From positions 9,280,767-9,344,766 of the forward strand of contig CM063260.1 of assembly GCA_032158295.1 (NCBI GenBank): a stretch of 64,000 nt of DNA, read 5' to 3'. Origin of the DNA: Pycnopodia helianthoides. Taxonomy: Eukaryota; Echinodermata; Asteroidea; Forcipulatida; Asteriidae. Under the pieces are notes generated by a model that was not told the DNA's origin, ran no database searches, and saw only the letters and a program-made list of their open reading frames with translations. Positions 11,680-23,674 of the stretch are shown here, piece after piece (within the stretch, counting starts at the first letter, position 1; the number at the start of each line of letters is the position of its first letter). The position numbers were made by a program, and so were the translations under genes.

Positions 11680-12930
11680 AGCGTGTAACCATTTCTAAAA
11701 CTGTCGTTTATTCGAGGAACCATCTGTTCCATGAACAAAATTTCAAGTAAAAAAACCTGTTAACACAACCGAGCATGTGATCAAAAACATTGCGTCTCCA
11801 CAGCAGCCTTTTGATTTCCCCCTAGCGTTCGTTGTTTCTTACAAATATTGTTTCAAGCACAGTAGTAATGAAATCATACAAAGACTGCAAGCCTGAAAAT
11901 TGGGAATTATATGTGCTGTGAAAAAGCGTTACGATTAAGGCACTTTAAAAGTAAATTTGTCAACGTTTATCCAAACCGTACAAATGTTAACATTTAACCG
12001 GATGATATGTCACTTAACCAAGTAACCGTTACAGGCTTACGCATAAGTCTGCACATTCACGGTTAATTTTTGTAAACGTGTAACCGTTTCTGAAACAGTT
12101 GGTGAACCGTGTAAAGCCCAGTTCATACATCCTGCAAATGCAAACGCGAAGCGAATATTGATGTCAAAACTCTGTTTTTGCTGCCAATTATTCGCAAGAG
12201 TTGAGCACAGCTCAACCACTGCGATCTATTCGTTGCGAATTTGTGACGTCAATATTCGCTTTGCATTCGCATTCGCAAGAAGTATGAACCGGGCCTAACA
12301 GCAGTTTCTTAAACAAAATTTCAAGTAAAAAAAACCTGTTTACACAACTGTGCATGTGATCAAAAACATTGCGTCTTCATTCTTCATTGCAGCATTTTGA
12401 CTTTGCACGATCACCCTACAAAATAAACGAGCATGCGCAATCAAATTGTTGTGGAACGGCCTCTAGCGTTCAATGTTTCTTAAAAATATCGTGCATGCAG
12501 AGTTGTATTGAAATAACAAAGACTACAAGCCTGTAAATTGGGAATAATTATATGCAAAGTGAAAATCGTAATCACAGCTATTCCTTTTTGACTGAATTTT
12601 TCAACGTAAATTTGAACTGTAAAAATGTAAAGGTTTAATCGGATGATCTGTTAATTCACTGTGTAACCGCCACAGGCTTACATAAGCCTGTGCACTCTTT
12701 TTTTTAAACGTAAAACCATTTCTGAAACAATTGGTGACCCCTGTAACAGCAGTTTCTTAAACAAAATTTCAAGTAGAAAAACCTGTTTACACAACCGCGC
12801 ATGTAATCAAAAACGATGTGTCTTCATTCTTCATTGCAGCATTTTGACTTTGCACAAACACCCTGCAAAAAAAACCGAGCATGCGCAATCAAAATGTTGT
12901 GGAACGCCCTCTAGCGTTAATGATTAATTG
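11680..12930. repeat. Three tandem units of about 450 bp inside the left copy
   Basis: The phrase caaaatttcaagtaaaaaaa starts related blocks near 11740, 12313 and 12760. Each is followed by acctgtt(a/t)acacaac, then tgatcaaaaacattgcg and a ctctagcgtt end. The first interval is longer because the MITE at 12115-12295 was inserted into it. Confidence 0.65.
12115..12295. mobile_element. 181-bp MITE with TAA target duplication (Harbinger-like)
   Basis: Its terminal inverted repeats are AGCCCAGTTCATACATCCTGC on the left and the complement of GGCCCGGTTCATACTTCTTGC on the right (their first 20 bases). It is flanked on both sides by TAA (12112-12114, 12296-12298). A 3-bp TWA duplication is typical of PIF/Harbinger MITEs. 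It interrupts a tandem-repeat unit of the host element. Confidence 0.7.
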
Positions 12931-13239
12931 GTAAATCTAACCTCATGGATAAAACACGGGGTTGCGCAATCACGGCAGTGTGTCTGAGATTAAGCCACAC
13001 TTTATTCCTAACCGAAGGTGAACCAATTAGTTAGTACATTCCCCCATTGGATTTGTGCACGACAAATAGGTAAATTCCTAGGTAATGTAATTCCTAGGTA
13101 AGTTAAGGTAGTTTTTACAGGCATTTCTGTTGGGACAAGTTACATACCATCTTGTACCTTACAACATTTAGTAGCACGAAAAACTCTTTTTTTCATCATG
13201 ACATCATCTGGTGTCAAGTTACAGTAATTCAAACTTATT

Positions 13240-13800
13240 ACTTAAAAAATAATATCTCCTGACCCACATTTCAATAAGTCGTAATGTTTGTGCTGTCTTG
13301 TAGCTTAATACACATTTGACATTTCATTCAAAGGCTGACCAACTTTGACCTTTCATTCCGGTCCAAACGGGAAGTTCTAGTATTAAAAATCATATCTCCT
13401 GAACCACATGTCATATAGTCGTAATCTTTGTGCTGTCTGGTAGCTTTATACACATTTGACATGTTATTCAAAAGCATGACTTTGACCTGTACTTCCGGTC
13501 AAAGCAGGAAGTTCTAATATTAAAAGTCGTATCTCCTGAACCACGTGTCATAAAGTCATTAATGTTGTGGTGTCTTATAGCTTGTAAAACATTTGAAATT
13601 TTATTCATACACATGACCCAACTTTGACATTTCCTTTCTGTCTAAACAGGAAGTTCAAATTATAAAAATCTATTGTTCTGAACCACATGTCATAAAGTCA
13701 TAATTTTTGTGCATTTTATACAAAAACGTTACCCAAATTTTACCTTATTTCCGGTCCAAACAGGAAATCCAAACTTAAAATTCACAAATCCTGCTCTAGG
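13240..13800. repeat. Tandem array, units of about 125-130 bp
   Basis: About five diverged units share tatctcctgaaccacatgtc, a ttccggtccaaacaggaagt word and gctttatacacatttgac. This is the inverted counterpart of the array at 17930-18545. Confidence 0.65.
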
Positions 13801-14218
13801 CGGGCTGAGGCTATGAAATGGGGTCCTACAGCACATGGTTAAGTTAGAATGAAGGGGAAAGTTAATAATAGGTTCAGGGTCAGGTTTGAAATCAGTTTGA
13901 GACTCAGTATCAGAATGAAGATCAGGTTTAGGTTTTTAGGCCACTCAAAGTCAAATAAAGGACTGTCAAAGATTAAGGGTCTTCTATCCCATGTCAGGCT
14001 CACTTAAGAGGTTTGGAGCGTTTCATCAAAGTTTAACAAAACGGAACACCTTTGTGTTTGTTTACAAACACCTAATGTCCAGTTGTCTTTACTTTTTGTT
14101 TTGAAGTCTTTTGCACTTTTTTTGTCTGATTAATTGTTGTGTTTTTGTCCTACAGGATATTGATGTAAAAGAGCTTCTGCTGATCGTTTTATCCTAAAAT
14201 TATAAAGGTATTGTAATA

Positions 14219-14249
14219 AATATATACATATATATATGTATATATATAA
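14219..14249. repeat. AT-rich microsatellite
   Basis: A short run of alternating TA/TATG dinucleotides lies just inside the left repeat copy's flank. Confidence 0.8.
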
Positions 14250-15323
14250 ATGGATTGTGCTTTTTGCTGAGTTTGAAATGAACGTCAATCTCAGACACAG
14301 GCAAGGACCACAAGGAGCGTTTTTAGTTTTTGCGCCATATGTCATTCGTCCTGTGAAATAAGACGTATTTCTCGGTTTTTCGTAGACTGGTCCCCTTTTT
14401 TATCCTCAAGGATAACGACAGGCCCAATGATTTTATTGGATAAACATGAAGTGACGTTAGCTTTCCATATCTGTGTTATGATTGGTCCACCTTGAAGTGA
14501 CGTAGTTTGTCAGCTAACCCACCTTCTATCGTCTGCTTTATGCACGTGTGCATTAATTGACATTATGCATTAACGTAGAGGTTAGAGGTTAACCGATGAT
14601 GAAACAATGGAAACGCACAGTATTGTACGCGCAGCGCACAGGATTGGCCGCTGTACATCTTCCTTCCTCTAGACGAGGGCGCCCTAGTCAAATGACATCA
14701 TGTGCATATTATGGTCTGTAGCCAACGAATCTTCGTCCGTGTGAATGGGATGCGAGGTCAAAGGTACATCTGGCAGGCGCTCAAGGCCAGTATCTGATGA
14801 CGTCAGATGTTAAGGCTACGGTGTTTGTTGTTTGTTATTGCCATAGAGTTATATATAAGTTCTAACTCTTTGATTATTGCTGTTCTGGAAATAGAAACCA
14901 CCTACACCCTCTGCGGGGAAGTCGTGACGGAAGACGATGATGAAGAGCAAATGGCGCTTTCCTTATACAGTACATTAATTCATAGTATAGATTGTTGACT
15001 GATCGGCAAATGTGCACTAGGATTGTTGATATCCAACTTGGGTATTTTTTTGTAACCTAGACGCAGAAATGTTGGTCTGATTAGTTTTATTGTACCATTT
15101 TAAGACATGCCCTGAAAATCCACTATTGGCAATGAAACAATTCTACCATGCATTTGTTCACAATAACCCTTAGGCCTACACCTAGACCTACACAAATATT
15201 TAGATTTTGTAAGAGCAGGGCAGGCGAGGCGGCCGAGCGTTCAAGGTTCAAACGTGACTTCGAGCTTGCGTCTTAAATCTTAAAACTACTAATAGGCCTA
15301 ACTTGCCTTAAAGCTAAACTCAC
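14250..15323. other. Noncoding, MCT gene intron 3 (inner part)
   Basis: I recognise no exon or complete element here. The stretch near 14640-14720 is related to 4320-4380. A possible frame at 14807-14998 starts with a hydrophobic run but has no family match and no splice context. Confidence 0.5.
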
Positions 15324-16166
15324 CTGCGGAAAAACCACCAACAACTATTCCTGTTCCAAGTGAACAGAAAAGCCAACCAAAAGCTGTCTCGCTCCTATCT
15401 GGACAGACTTCCAGCATCGAGACGAACACTAACGGTAGAATTACACCCATGGCAATCCCCGAGATTGTCGCAAGTGTAGCTAGGCCTACATAGGAAGACT
15501 TGACCAGTGGACTCAACAGGCTCGATGCGGCAATGACGAGCAATGCTCCAAGAAAGACAGAAGAACTTTTGATGAGTTTGCGATCAATCGGATAACCATG
15601 ACCAAGACGTCCAGTGAGAGTTCCTACTCCACCGAATGTAGCTAGAAATGCAGCTAGGGTCTCTCCATGGCCTAACTGTACTCCAAGTGGAATAAGAAAC
15701 AAATGCCACATGCTGTAGATTAAACCAAAAAACAGTGTCAACACTTGATACACGATGAAAATAGGTTGTGTTAATAATTCGGCGTCAAAAAATCTTTTGA
15801 ACACCTGACAAGCACTTCCTTTCCCGTTCTCCAATGTCTTTGAATAATCTTCTTCTGAATTACTTGCTGTCGAAGTTTCATTTTGTATATCGCTTTGATG
15901 ATCCAACGGGCGATAAATTCCTCTCACATTCTGGTAAGGACGAAGGACAGCACCACACACAAGAAAATTCATTGATAACGAAGCCATGAGTCCTAATGTC
16001 CACCTCCAGCCGTAGATTGGCAACAAATATTCAATTGCCGGTGGGAGTACCATCATGCCAACCGGTCCTCCAGCAAGGGATACACCATTTGCCATGGCGA
16101 AGTCTTCCGGGAAATAGTCAATCAGAGGTTGTATTACTGCAATATCAATCATTCCTCCACCGATAC
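15324..16166 (-). CDS. SLC16/MCT-like transporter, exon 3 (large central exon)
   Basis: This 843-nt exon encodes about 280 residues spanning helices 4-11. It starts GIGGGMIDIAVIQPLIDYFP, continues DFAMANGVSLAGGPVG, and crosses a hydrophilic loop with an acidic/serine segment (about residues 105-125 of the exon). It then enters FFDAELLTQPIFIVYQVLT and later GVGTLTGRLGHGYPIDRKL, which resembles the helix 7-8 region GRLxxGxxxDR of the family. Members are proton-linked or facilitative carriers of monocarboxylates and related small molecules in the plasma membrane. The usual YFxKRRxLAxG motif here reads YFPEDFAMANG, so the Lys/Arg pair is missing. Acceptor TATATAG at 16167 onward; donor G|GTGAGT at 15323. 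Both ends are phase 1. The substrate cannot be told. Confidence 0.9.
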
Positions 16167-16282
16167 CTATATAATATTTGGACAAAATATTATGAAAAGG
16201 TCAATATAATTATTAATTATCTATATAAGGCTTCCAAGTGGTACAATAAATCAGTGTATTTAATATCTTTAGCGCAAGTATA

Positions 16283-16329
16283 CCCGGATGACAGATCAAT
16301 ACTGTTTTCGTATTGCTCTGTCATCCGGG
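16283..16329. repeat. Perfect-type hairpin, cccggatgacagatcaatac
   Basis: The left arm cccggatgacag(a)tcaatac pairs with gtattgctctgtcatccggg across a short spacer. The word gcgcaagta occurs on both sides (near 16272 and 16336). It lies in MCT intron 2 and is probably a small MITE. Confidence 0.6.
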
Positions 16330-16602
16330 AACTTCGCGCAAGTACCCGAATTAGTATAACAACTAAACTGAACTGTTGAAGAAAACTGTATACATGTACA
16401 ACTGTAGTTGTTTTGAGGCTCCACCTTCATTGATTTGCTTTGAGCTGACGTCATTGTTAAAGAACTATTAGATTTTGCTAAAAATCGTTTGCTTGCTACT
16501 TTGATTCTGAACTAATTTGTGAGCTTTGAAAAACTTTTTTAGCATGAAGGTAAGTTAAATTTTGTTATTTCGATAGTCAGCGTGATATAGATAATAATAA
16601 TG

Positions 16603-16742
16603 ATATTGAATGGCTTTGTTTTCGTGTGATATAAGAATATACTGCTCTCGCTATGACAATATTGGACTCGTCTTCGACTCGTCAAATATTGTCATAGCTC
16701 GAGCAATATATTCTTGTATCACACTCAAAGCCTTCAATATTA
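16603..16742. mobile_element. 140-bp palindromic MITE-like element
   Basis: The sequence from atattgaatggctttg to about 16665 is complementary to its right half, which ends caaagccttcaatat. The centre is near gactcgtcttcgactcgtc. There is no coding content. The remainder of MCT intron 2 (16743-17632) shows no feature I can name. Confidence 0.6.
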
Positions 16743-17632
16743 TGTAAATATCTCTCACATATCTCATTCTAACTAATGGAATGTTGCATATATTCTTGTA
16801 TGTAAGGTATGTTGGTGTATGTATGCATGTATGTGGGAAAGGCCTTAAAGGGACAGGTAAAAACAGGAAACAAAAGTTTAAATATTTCGTTTCTTCGAAA
16901 TAGTTTTTTTTTCAATCTCTCAAAATGATATTTCACTCGAAATTTTAATTCGATCCCTAGAAATCATTGTTTCGATATCATTTCATTAACTAGATTTGCT
17001 GTTTCGTTTAATCGAGATAATGGCACGGCCACGGAGCACTTAATATGTCAATTTTTTAAAATATTATTTTTCTCTTTTTTAGATTATTCGAAAGCCCTAG
17101 TGACATTGCTATTATATTTTCTGAAGCAGTGATTTATTTTTTCAAAAGGAGATTTTTTCTTAAATAAAAAAACATGCTCTTGATAATGAAAATAACTGCT
17201 CTCGAAAATAAAAAATGTCTGCTCTTAAAAAAAAAAACTTATTAAAAAAGAATGACTTGCACAAAATTATTGATCATGTTAGGTCACTTTGACGTCATTG
17301 TGTGAGGTTTCTTTGTTATACCTCCTCGTTGTATTAAACAAAGCGGCCAGACAAAACTCAATTTCCTTATGGATCGAAAACATTTAAAATAAATTTTACG
17401 TGTGGATTGGGTTTTCAGTACCTGATTGCATGGGTTTTCCCTGGAATAATTATCTGGGATTTTCCTCCCACACCCAAAACTCTCCATGGGGTTCTTGAAT
17501 AGTTATAGTGACTAAGTTTGCGTTTTTTATAAACCTTGGCTTCACAGCAAGAAATAATAAATGAAATAAAATACCAACCATTACGGTGAAAAGGCCATAA
17601 TTAATAAGAACACAAAATGACAGTGCAAATAC

Positions 17633-17777
17633 CAACTGAAGATTATGATGGACGTAGCAAATGGCACGATTGATGATGAACATGCCGCTGTAAGAATGCC
17701 CATAGCGGCAATGCATCCTCCCACAATGGCGATTCTTCGTGACGACCAGACCGCTTTCAGAATTCCAAGGAAGGGAC
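17633..17777 (-). CDS. SLC16/MCT-like transporter, exon 2 (frame problem at its 3' end)
   Basis: This exon encodes GPFLGILKAVWSSRRIAIVG and GCIAAMGILTAACSSS, matching helix 2 to helix 3 of the family (GPxxxxLxxRFGxRxVxxxGG). The acceptor at 17778 fits phase 1: exon 1 supplies the G of GGT. The only GT donor near the expected end (TTG|GTATTT, 17632) makes the exon 145 nt and ends in phase 2, while exon 3 begins in phase 1. A 144-nt exon would restore the frame but would need a non-GT donor. Possible explanations are a one-base assembly error, a missed micro-exon, or a real inactivating change. Confidence 0.8.
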
Positions 17778-17929
17778 CTATTATTAATGAAAAATAATTA
17801 TAACTAGACCTTAGGTGTTTGTGAACAAACACAGAGCTGTTCCGTTTTGTTAAACGTAATTCGATTAAACGCTCTGCATTATGCTAGCAAAAATCACAAA
17901 GATTATGACTTTATGGCATGTGGTTCAGG

Positions 17930-18545
17930 AGATATGATTTTTAATTTGTTTGAACTTCCTGTTTGGACCGGAAGTAAAGGTCAGCATGGGGTCATGGTAA
18001 CCGAAGCTCAATGTTTCATGCTCAAAGGATCTATAACTGAAAAGAAATTGAAAATCGGTTGTGTAGTTCTTGAGATATGGTCCCACTTCCGGTTGACCCG
18101 GAAGTAGAGGTAAACTTGGGGTCACGGTTTTTCAAAGTTTATTTTTAATGCCAAGGAGTCTAAAACTGAAAAAGTTTGAAAATCAGTTGTATATTTATTG
18201 AGATATGGTCCTACTTCCGGTTGACCCGGAAGTAGAGGTCAACTTGGGGTCACGGTTTTTCAAAAGTAATATTTAATGCCTAAGGAGTCTATAACTGAAG
18301 AGAATTTGAAAAACGGTTGTTTAATTCTTGAGATATGGTCCCACTTCCGGTTGACCCGGAAGTTGAGGTCAACATGGGGTCACGATTACCTAAGGCTGAT
18401 CTCCAATGCCCAAGGAGTCTATGACTGAAAAAAATCTGAAAATCGGTTGTATATTTCTTGAGATATGGTCCCACTTCCGGTTGACCCGTAAGTAGAGGTC
18501 AACTTGGGGTCAAGGTTTTTCAAAGTTAATATTTAATGGCTAAGG
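17930..18545 (+). repeat. Tandem array, unit about 130 bp
   Basis: Four to five units carry gagatatggtcccacttccg, then gttgacccggaagtagaggt and ggggtcacgg. Their starts lie near 18072, 18200, 18330 and 18460. Related units resume at 20497-20870 after the interruption. Short frames that cross the array on both strands are repeat-driven. Confidence 0.8.
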
Positions 18546-18559
18546 ACTCTATAACGGAA

Positions 18560-20309
18560 GGAAAATTCAACTGTATACCCTCATGGTATAATCAGTCTGC
18601 AGCGAATTAGTGATGTGTTAATTAGAGTGTGGAAAAATGGAAACTATTATCTCCGGAGGTAGCCATCAAGAGATAAATAGGCAGAGAAACGTTGTGAAAC
18701 TAATGTCCTATGGCTCTGGTGTGGTCTCCTTATCAACCGTCCTATGACTGTTTGTTGTTTAAGTGTGAGACAAAGGTCTCTGTCTTTTGAAAAGTCAATA
18801 GGCGATGTTTAAAGCAGACGTACTATTCTTGGATGTTTTCAAGCCTCCTTATACTATAGCCTAGTAATAGAAAAGGGAAGGTTTTTAGGAACGGAGGGGA
18901 GGGGGAGGAAAAGAGGTTAGAACTTACTAAAAAGAACATTAATTTCCGGTGATAATATGTTGAACCACTTGTGTTTTATCACCGCATCGTCTTCATTTCA
19001 AAAGTGAGATTGGTTTTTATGTTCATGTAATACAAAAAAACCGCGGCAGAAGCGCGCGCCGGCGGAAACCGCGAATTCTAAGCACCGCGCTTGTCCGACG
19101 TGAAACATTTAACTAACCGTAATCTGGGCCAAGACTATAGTACGTGAAAAGACCGTGCAAATCGATTCATTTTAATTTTTAATGAAGATCCAGTATTTTC
19201 TAGCATGTATCTTCTTCTTCTTCTTGTTTCCCTTGCATTTTTTTTTTTTTTTTTGGGGGGGGGAGGCTAGACAAAAGTGGGTTTTTTTTTTGGGGGGGGG
19301 GGCTCTAGCCCCCCCCACCCGTAGAACCGCGCCTGCCATTGACACCTTCACCTTTTATTCCTTGGAGATGTTTTGTGGGCACTTTGGGGAAAATACAATT
19401 TAGCAAACATGCACTAAAGTCTTCAGAGCTGTGGCATATTTTTAATCAGGTACTGATGAGAAACTAACTTTCGATAGCCTTTACTTAAAAGACCTTTGCA
19501 TAGATCAATGCAGGCATCATTTTTCAAAGGGTTTTGGTGTAACACAGCATGATTTTGAGTGCAAGGCGACATTTTCAATGGTTTACTTCTGTTGCTATTG
19601 TAACTTTATACTCTGTCGCTTTACTTATTAGATTTAGTCTATGGACTGTACTGCAGTTGTAATTTGTTATTGTACAGTTAGACAAGATGAACTAGTTCAC
19701 GAATATACATTCACGGAAGATCCTAGTTTGAACCTCATTTTCCTTTCCACTAAGGTATATTTAATCACCCCCCCCCCTGAATTTGTGATGATTCTCAATT
19801 TCTCATGGGGAAAAAAAGAAAGAAAAAAATTGTGCTGTAAGTCGTTATTTATACTTTATTTACATAAAGGTCGACAAAAATATTGTCATGATACCTTTCC
19901 GCAGTAGTTCTACGAGGCTTTCATGCTATGTGAATACGCCTTTGTTAACGAACTAGGCGTTTCTCGAATAACCTATTGGCCTTTATTGTGTGGGATATTT
20001 TATTTTTTTTTGCGTGGGAAAAGCCGTTACATCTCACCAGTCACCACTACCATTCTTGGAAATATTCCACTATGTCCATCCAACCGTTAACAGCATCAGC
20101 ACATTTTAATATTGGGGTTCAATTACTAAGCCCGTACATGATTACAAACAAATAATAAAGCAGTAGTCTTATGTAGAGCACATATATCTACCGTTAAGGT
20201 ACTCAAGGCACTTTAACAAAGAGAAATATTTTAAGACTGGTTTTTGACATTTTTGATTTATGAGACCGATTTATGCAGTACATACGGATTTACAAAGTGA
20301 TGTGGCGCA
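18560..20309. other. Unassigned insertion within the tandem array
   Basis: The 130-bp array stops near 18560 and resumes near 20497. The sequence between includes a GC-rich patch (19040-19100), long T and G runs near 19230-19310 and a C run near 19770. No coding similarity or terminal repeats were recognised, except the SINE fragment at its right end. Confidence 0.45.
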
Positions 20310-20495
20310 TTCAGCAGCCACTGTCAGAAACATCGGGCAAACCCCTTCTCTTAGCGATAAGTGTAAATGGGTTCTTTTAGGCTACACAATCACGGGACCT
20401 ACGACTTTACGTCCCATCTGAAAAATGAATCAATAATGGTTAATTGCCAAGCTTCAGGGCAAAAGTGCAACAACCGGGACTCGAACCCTCCCTTG
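20310..20495 (-). mobile_element. tRNA-derived SINE fragment
   Basis: On the minus strand the B-box-like GGTTCGAGTCCC lies at about 20475-20487. It is followed by the body word GATGGGACGTAAAGTCGTAG and by AAAAGAACCCATTTACACTT, a combination I know from SINEs of echinoderms and other deuterostomes. The A-box end is missing, so the copy is truncated at its 5' side. It sits at the right edge of the insertion that splits the tandem array. Confidence 0.6.
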
Positions 20496-22066
20496 CTGAT
20501 GTCATAGTAACAGAAGTTCAATGTTTAATGCTCAAAGGATCTTCAATTGAAAAGAAATTGGAAACCGGTTGTGTAGTTCTTGAGATATGGTCCCACTTCT
20601 GGTTGACCCGGGAGTAAAGGTCAACATGGGGTCACGGTAACCGAAGTTCAGTCTTTAATGCTCAAAGGATCTATAACTGAAAAGAAATTGAAAATCGGTT
20701 GTGTACTTCTTGAGATATGGTCTCATTTCCCGTTCACCCGGAACTAAAGGTCAACATGGAGTCACGGTAACCCATGGTTATTCTCCAATGCCCAGGGGTC
20801 TATGTAAACTGAAAAAAGTTTGAAAATCGGCTGTGTACTTCTTGAGATATGGTGCTGCAAAGATTAACTAATTAAAGCTTTGAATTACTGTGATTTGACA
20901 CCTGATGACGTCAAAGTAACAAAAATGTGTTGTTCAGACTAATCAATTTTATAAGGTACAAGATGGTATGTAACTTATCCCAATCAAATGCCTTTAAAAA
21001 AAAACACCCTAACTTTTCATATCATATGTTGGTCACGCACAAATCCAATGTGGTGTGTACAAACCAATTGGTTCACCTTCGGTTAGGAATAAACAGCGGC
21101 ACAATCTCCGACACATTGCCGTAATTGCGCAATGCAGACTTTGTTTCATGGGGTCAGATTTACCAATCTTAAATCGTTAATTATCATGAAACTACATTGT
21201 ATTTGATTATTATTTGTGTGTTATAATTAACTAAAATGTAACTTATTCTAAAAGTTGTGTTTTAAACATTATTTTTTAGAGCCATTGGTTTTGTACACAG
21301 ATAGAAAACGCGCAAAAAGTGGCGTAATGATGACCAATTGGTCCACCTTCGATTAGGAATAACAGCGGCACAATCTCCGACGCATTGCCGTGATTGCGCA
21401 ATACAGAGTTTGTTTCATGGGGTCAGATTTTTCAATCTTAAATCGTTAATTATCATGAAACTACATTGTATTTGATTATTTTTAATGGCCTGGAATAACT
21501 CTTAGTAAAAGCATTTGTGTTTTAAACATGATTTGTGTATTATAAGTAACTAAAATGTAACTTATTCTGAAATGTTGTGTTTTTAACATTATTTTTTTTA
21601 GAGCAATTGGTTTTGTACACAGATAGATGACGTGATGGCGAATGTTAGGCCTGAATTGCCATCTACAATACAAGACAAGTCCATAACTGAAAAAAGTTTG
21701 AGGATAGGATGTATACTTCTTGAGATATGATGGACAGAAGATGGACCAATTAATTATTCACACAGCTGTCACGTGAATAATTAATTAAGCATCTTAATAT
21801 AATTACACCTCAGCTTACGTCAGGGCAGAAGCTTTCATATGGTATCTAATTTGTCTACTTCTGATAATTCTAAGAGGGGCATATGACAAGTAGAAAAGTC
21901 ATGTGTTAAGTCAATAGGGTTTGGGGTTAGAAAGAATAATAATAATAACAAAAAATAAAAATCTCGATGATTACAATAGCTGTTCCGCCCTAACATGTCG
22001 GAACAGCTAAAAATAAAAATCTCGACAATTACAATAGCTGTTCCGCCCTAACAGGTCGGAACAGCT

Positions 22067-23674
22067 AATAAATAAGTATTAAATGAGAACGAATGTTGCA
22101 AATTCGCGATGACTACGTGCGTTGAAACGAGTGTAGAACAAAAACTTAATTCAAGCTCGAATCTTTGCCTTTACGGAATTCTGGGGAAGTGCATATTTTG
22201 ATTTTTGAAGGGAATGAGTTACCCAAGGAATTACACAAAAATGCACTATAGTTTCTGGCTCGCCAGTAAGCCAAAAGGTTTGCTGGGCAGGGAGGAGGGA
22301 GAATTGTTGGAAACCTCACAACCTAGCCCAGCAGGCTGTCAGCAAAACATCTGGAAGCCTGCTATAAAGAACAGATGGCTCCACTTTATCTGAGGTTTAG
22401 CCAGCTGGGTAGGTCTGTATGTCTGTACACATTTTTGCACGAAGTTTACGATTGAAAATATTTTTAAGTCCCTATCAAAAAAACACAAGACAAAATCAAA
22501 CAAAAACAACAAACAAACAAAACAACAAACAAACAAACACCCCACACACACAAACAACAAACAAACAAACAAACAAACAAACAAACAAACAAACAAACAA
22601 ACATACAAATCTGCGACCTGAGCCCCGTCTCAGATATGCTGAAGATATGTGGTTTATTAAGAACGGTTTATTTGTCCAATTTAGGATATCAAGAAGTTTG
22701 ATTCCCCCAGGGCACTGCACTTTGGAAAGAACAGTTTAAATAAGATGTGCTATGACTTAATGTCAATGTTTACCCAACTTTAACATGATGCAGTCAAATG
22801 AATATTAAGTATTGATGAAGCACCATCCTATCAACATGTGAATAAGTTTTTTTTAATGATTCAAACCAAACTAATTGACGGCTAATTAAAAGCGTTCAGA
22901 AAAAAACGGTCCGTTAAGTTTACAACCGGAAGCTTAATACCCATGCAGTTACTGCTATTATAAAATTAGTAATTGTTTAGAGTCTGTTATGATCTGATGC
23001 AATGGCAGGTGGTCCACTTTTTGTTTGCTGTAAGGGGGATCTATAATCAATCATAGATACACGAGAAATACAACAGGCTTCCCGTGTATATCTACTCATA
23101 CATTGTGAGATAACTCATTGTTTCAAATATCCAATTCACGTCGGGATCAAGTGCGCCTAAAACAAGAAGGTTAGCAAGCCCATTTGTTTTTTATAAATTA
23201 CATTTTCTCCACATTTGAAAAACTAACTGAGTCGCAATTTTGGCAAGCGCAACTAAGAAGACAGATAGATGAATTTATTGCGCCCTTATAGTGTACAAGT
23301 TATTAATTTAATCACCTCACCTTTGTCTCACGCTAGTGAGGGCTAGTTTGCACAGGATACTGCCACTTCTTTAAAGATCAACTTGAACGAAATTGACATT
23401 GTTGGTTTTTTGTTGTAAAAAGGTAAATGAGTGCATAATGATTACATACACAATGAGTGCAACCCAATAAAAAAAAAATTCATAACGTAAAAAAACCCAT
23501 TTTGATTAGTGTTACACTGGGCAAAGGCGCCGAGTTTCACGAAAAGGCCCTAAACGCACCTAGGAATCAAAACAGCACTGTGACGTCACAATGCGGACGG
23601 GTTTGTTTACCCCAGAAATGATCGTGTACAATTGCATGCGAAATAGCACCACTGAATGAAACTCGGCTGTCAAA
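22067..23674. other. MCT intron 1, noncoding, with an (AAAC)n run
   Basis: A simple (AAAC)n repeat with a CACACAC patch occupies about 22492-22608. It creates long low-complexity frames (Cys/Val/Leu/Phe on one strand, Thr/Asn/Lys/Gln on the other) that are not genes. Nothing else was recognised. Confidence 0.6.

Larger units (their letters stand above)
9846..14085 (-). mobile_element. 4.2-kb repeat copy, left of MCT exons 2 and 3
   Basis: This region is an inverted, diverged copy of 17812-22066. Matching blocks include the CACGGCAATGCGTCGGAGATT segment near 10570 (complement near 21110 and 21385) and the 13380-13500 segment (complement near 17895-18010). The inner ends also match: 14010-14085 against 17812-17880, each with a GTGTTTGT..ACAAACAC hairpin. 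The outer end has two copies of a hairpin, agctgttcc...ggaacag, at about 9849 and 9919. There is no coding frame. Terminal hairpins and internal tandem arrays recall non-autonomous Helitron/Helentron elements. That class assignment is a guess. Confidence 0.6.
17812..22066 (+). mobile_element. 4.2-kb repeat copy, right of MCT exons 2 and 3
   Basis: This is the partner of 9846-14085 in opposite orientation. It starts with a ggtgtttgtgaacaaacac hairpin and ends with two hairpins of the type agctgttccg...cggaacagct (about 21981-22013 and 22037-22064). The last is followed directly by AAT, so the end reads CTAA|T, as at Helitron 3' termini. Internal parts include the 130-bp array and a local duplication: 21060-21210 resembles 21335-21485. 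The 130-bp array is interrupted by about 1.9 kb of other sequence (18560-20495). Confidence 0.6.

Noticed and set aside
14807..14998. 63-residue frame with a hydrophobic start and acidic end
   Set aside because: It has no splice sites or family match and lies in an intron of the transporter on the opposite strand.
22339..22739. Cys/Val/Leu/Phe-rich and Thr/Asn/Lys-rich frames
   Set aside because: They are products of an (AAAC)n simple repeat read on the two strands.
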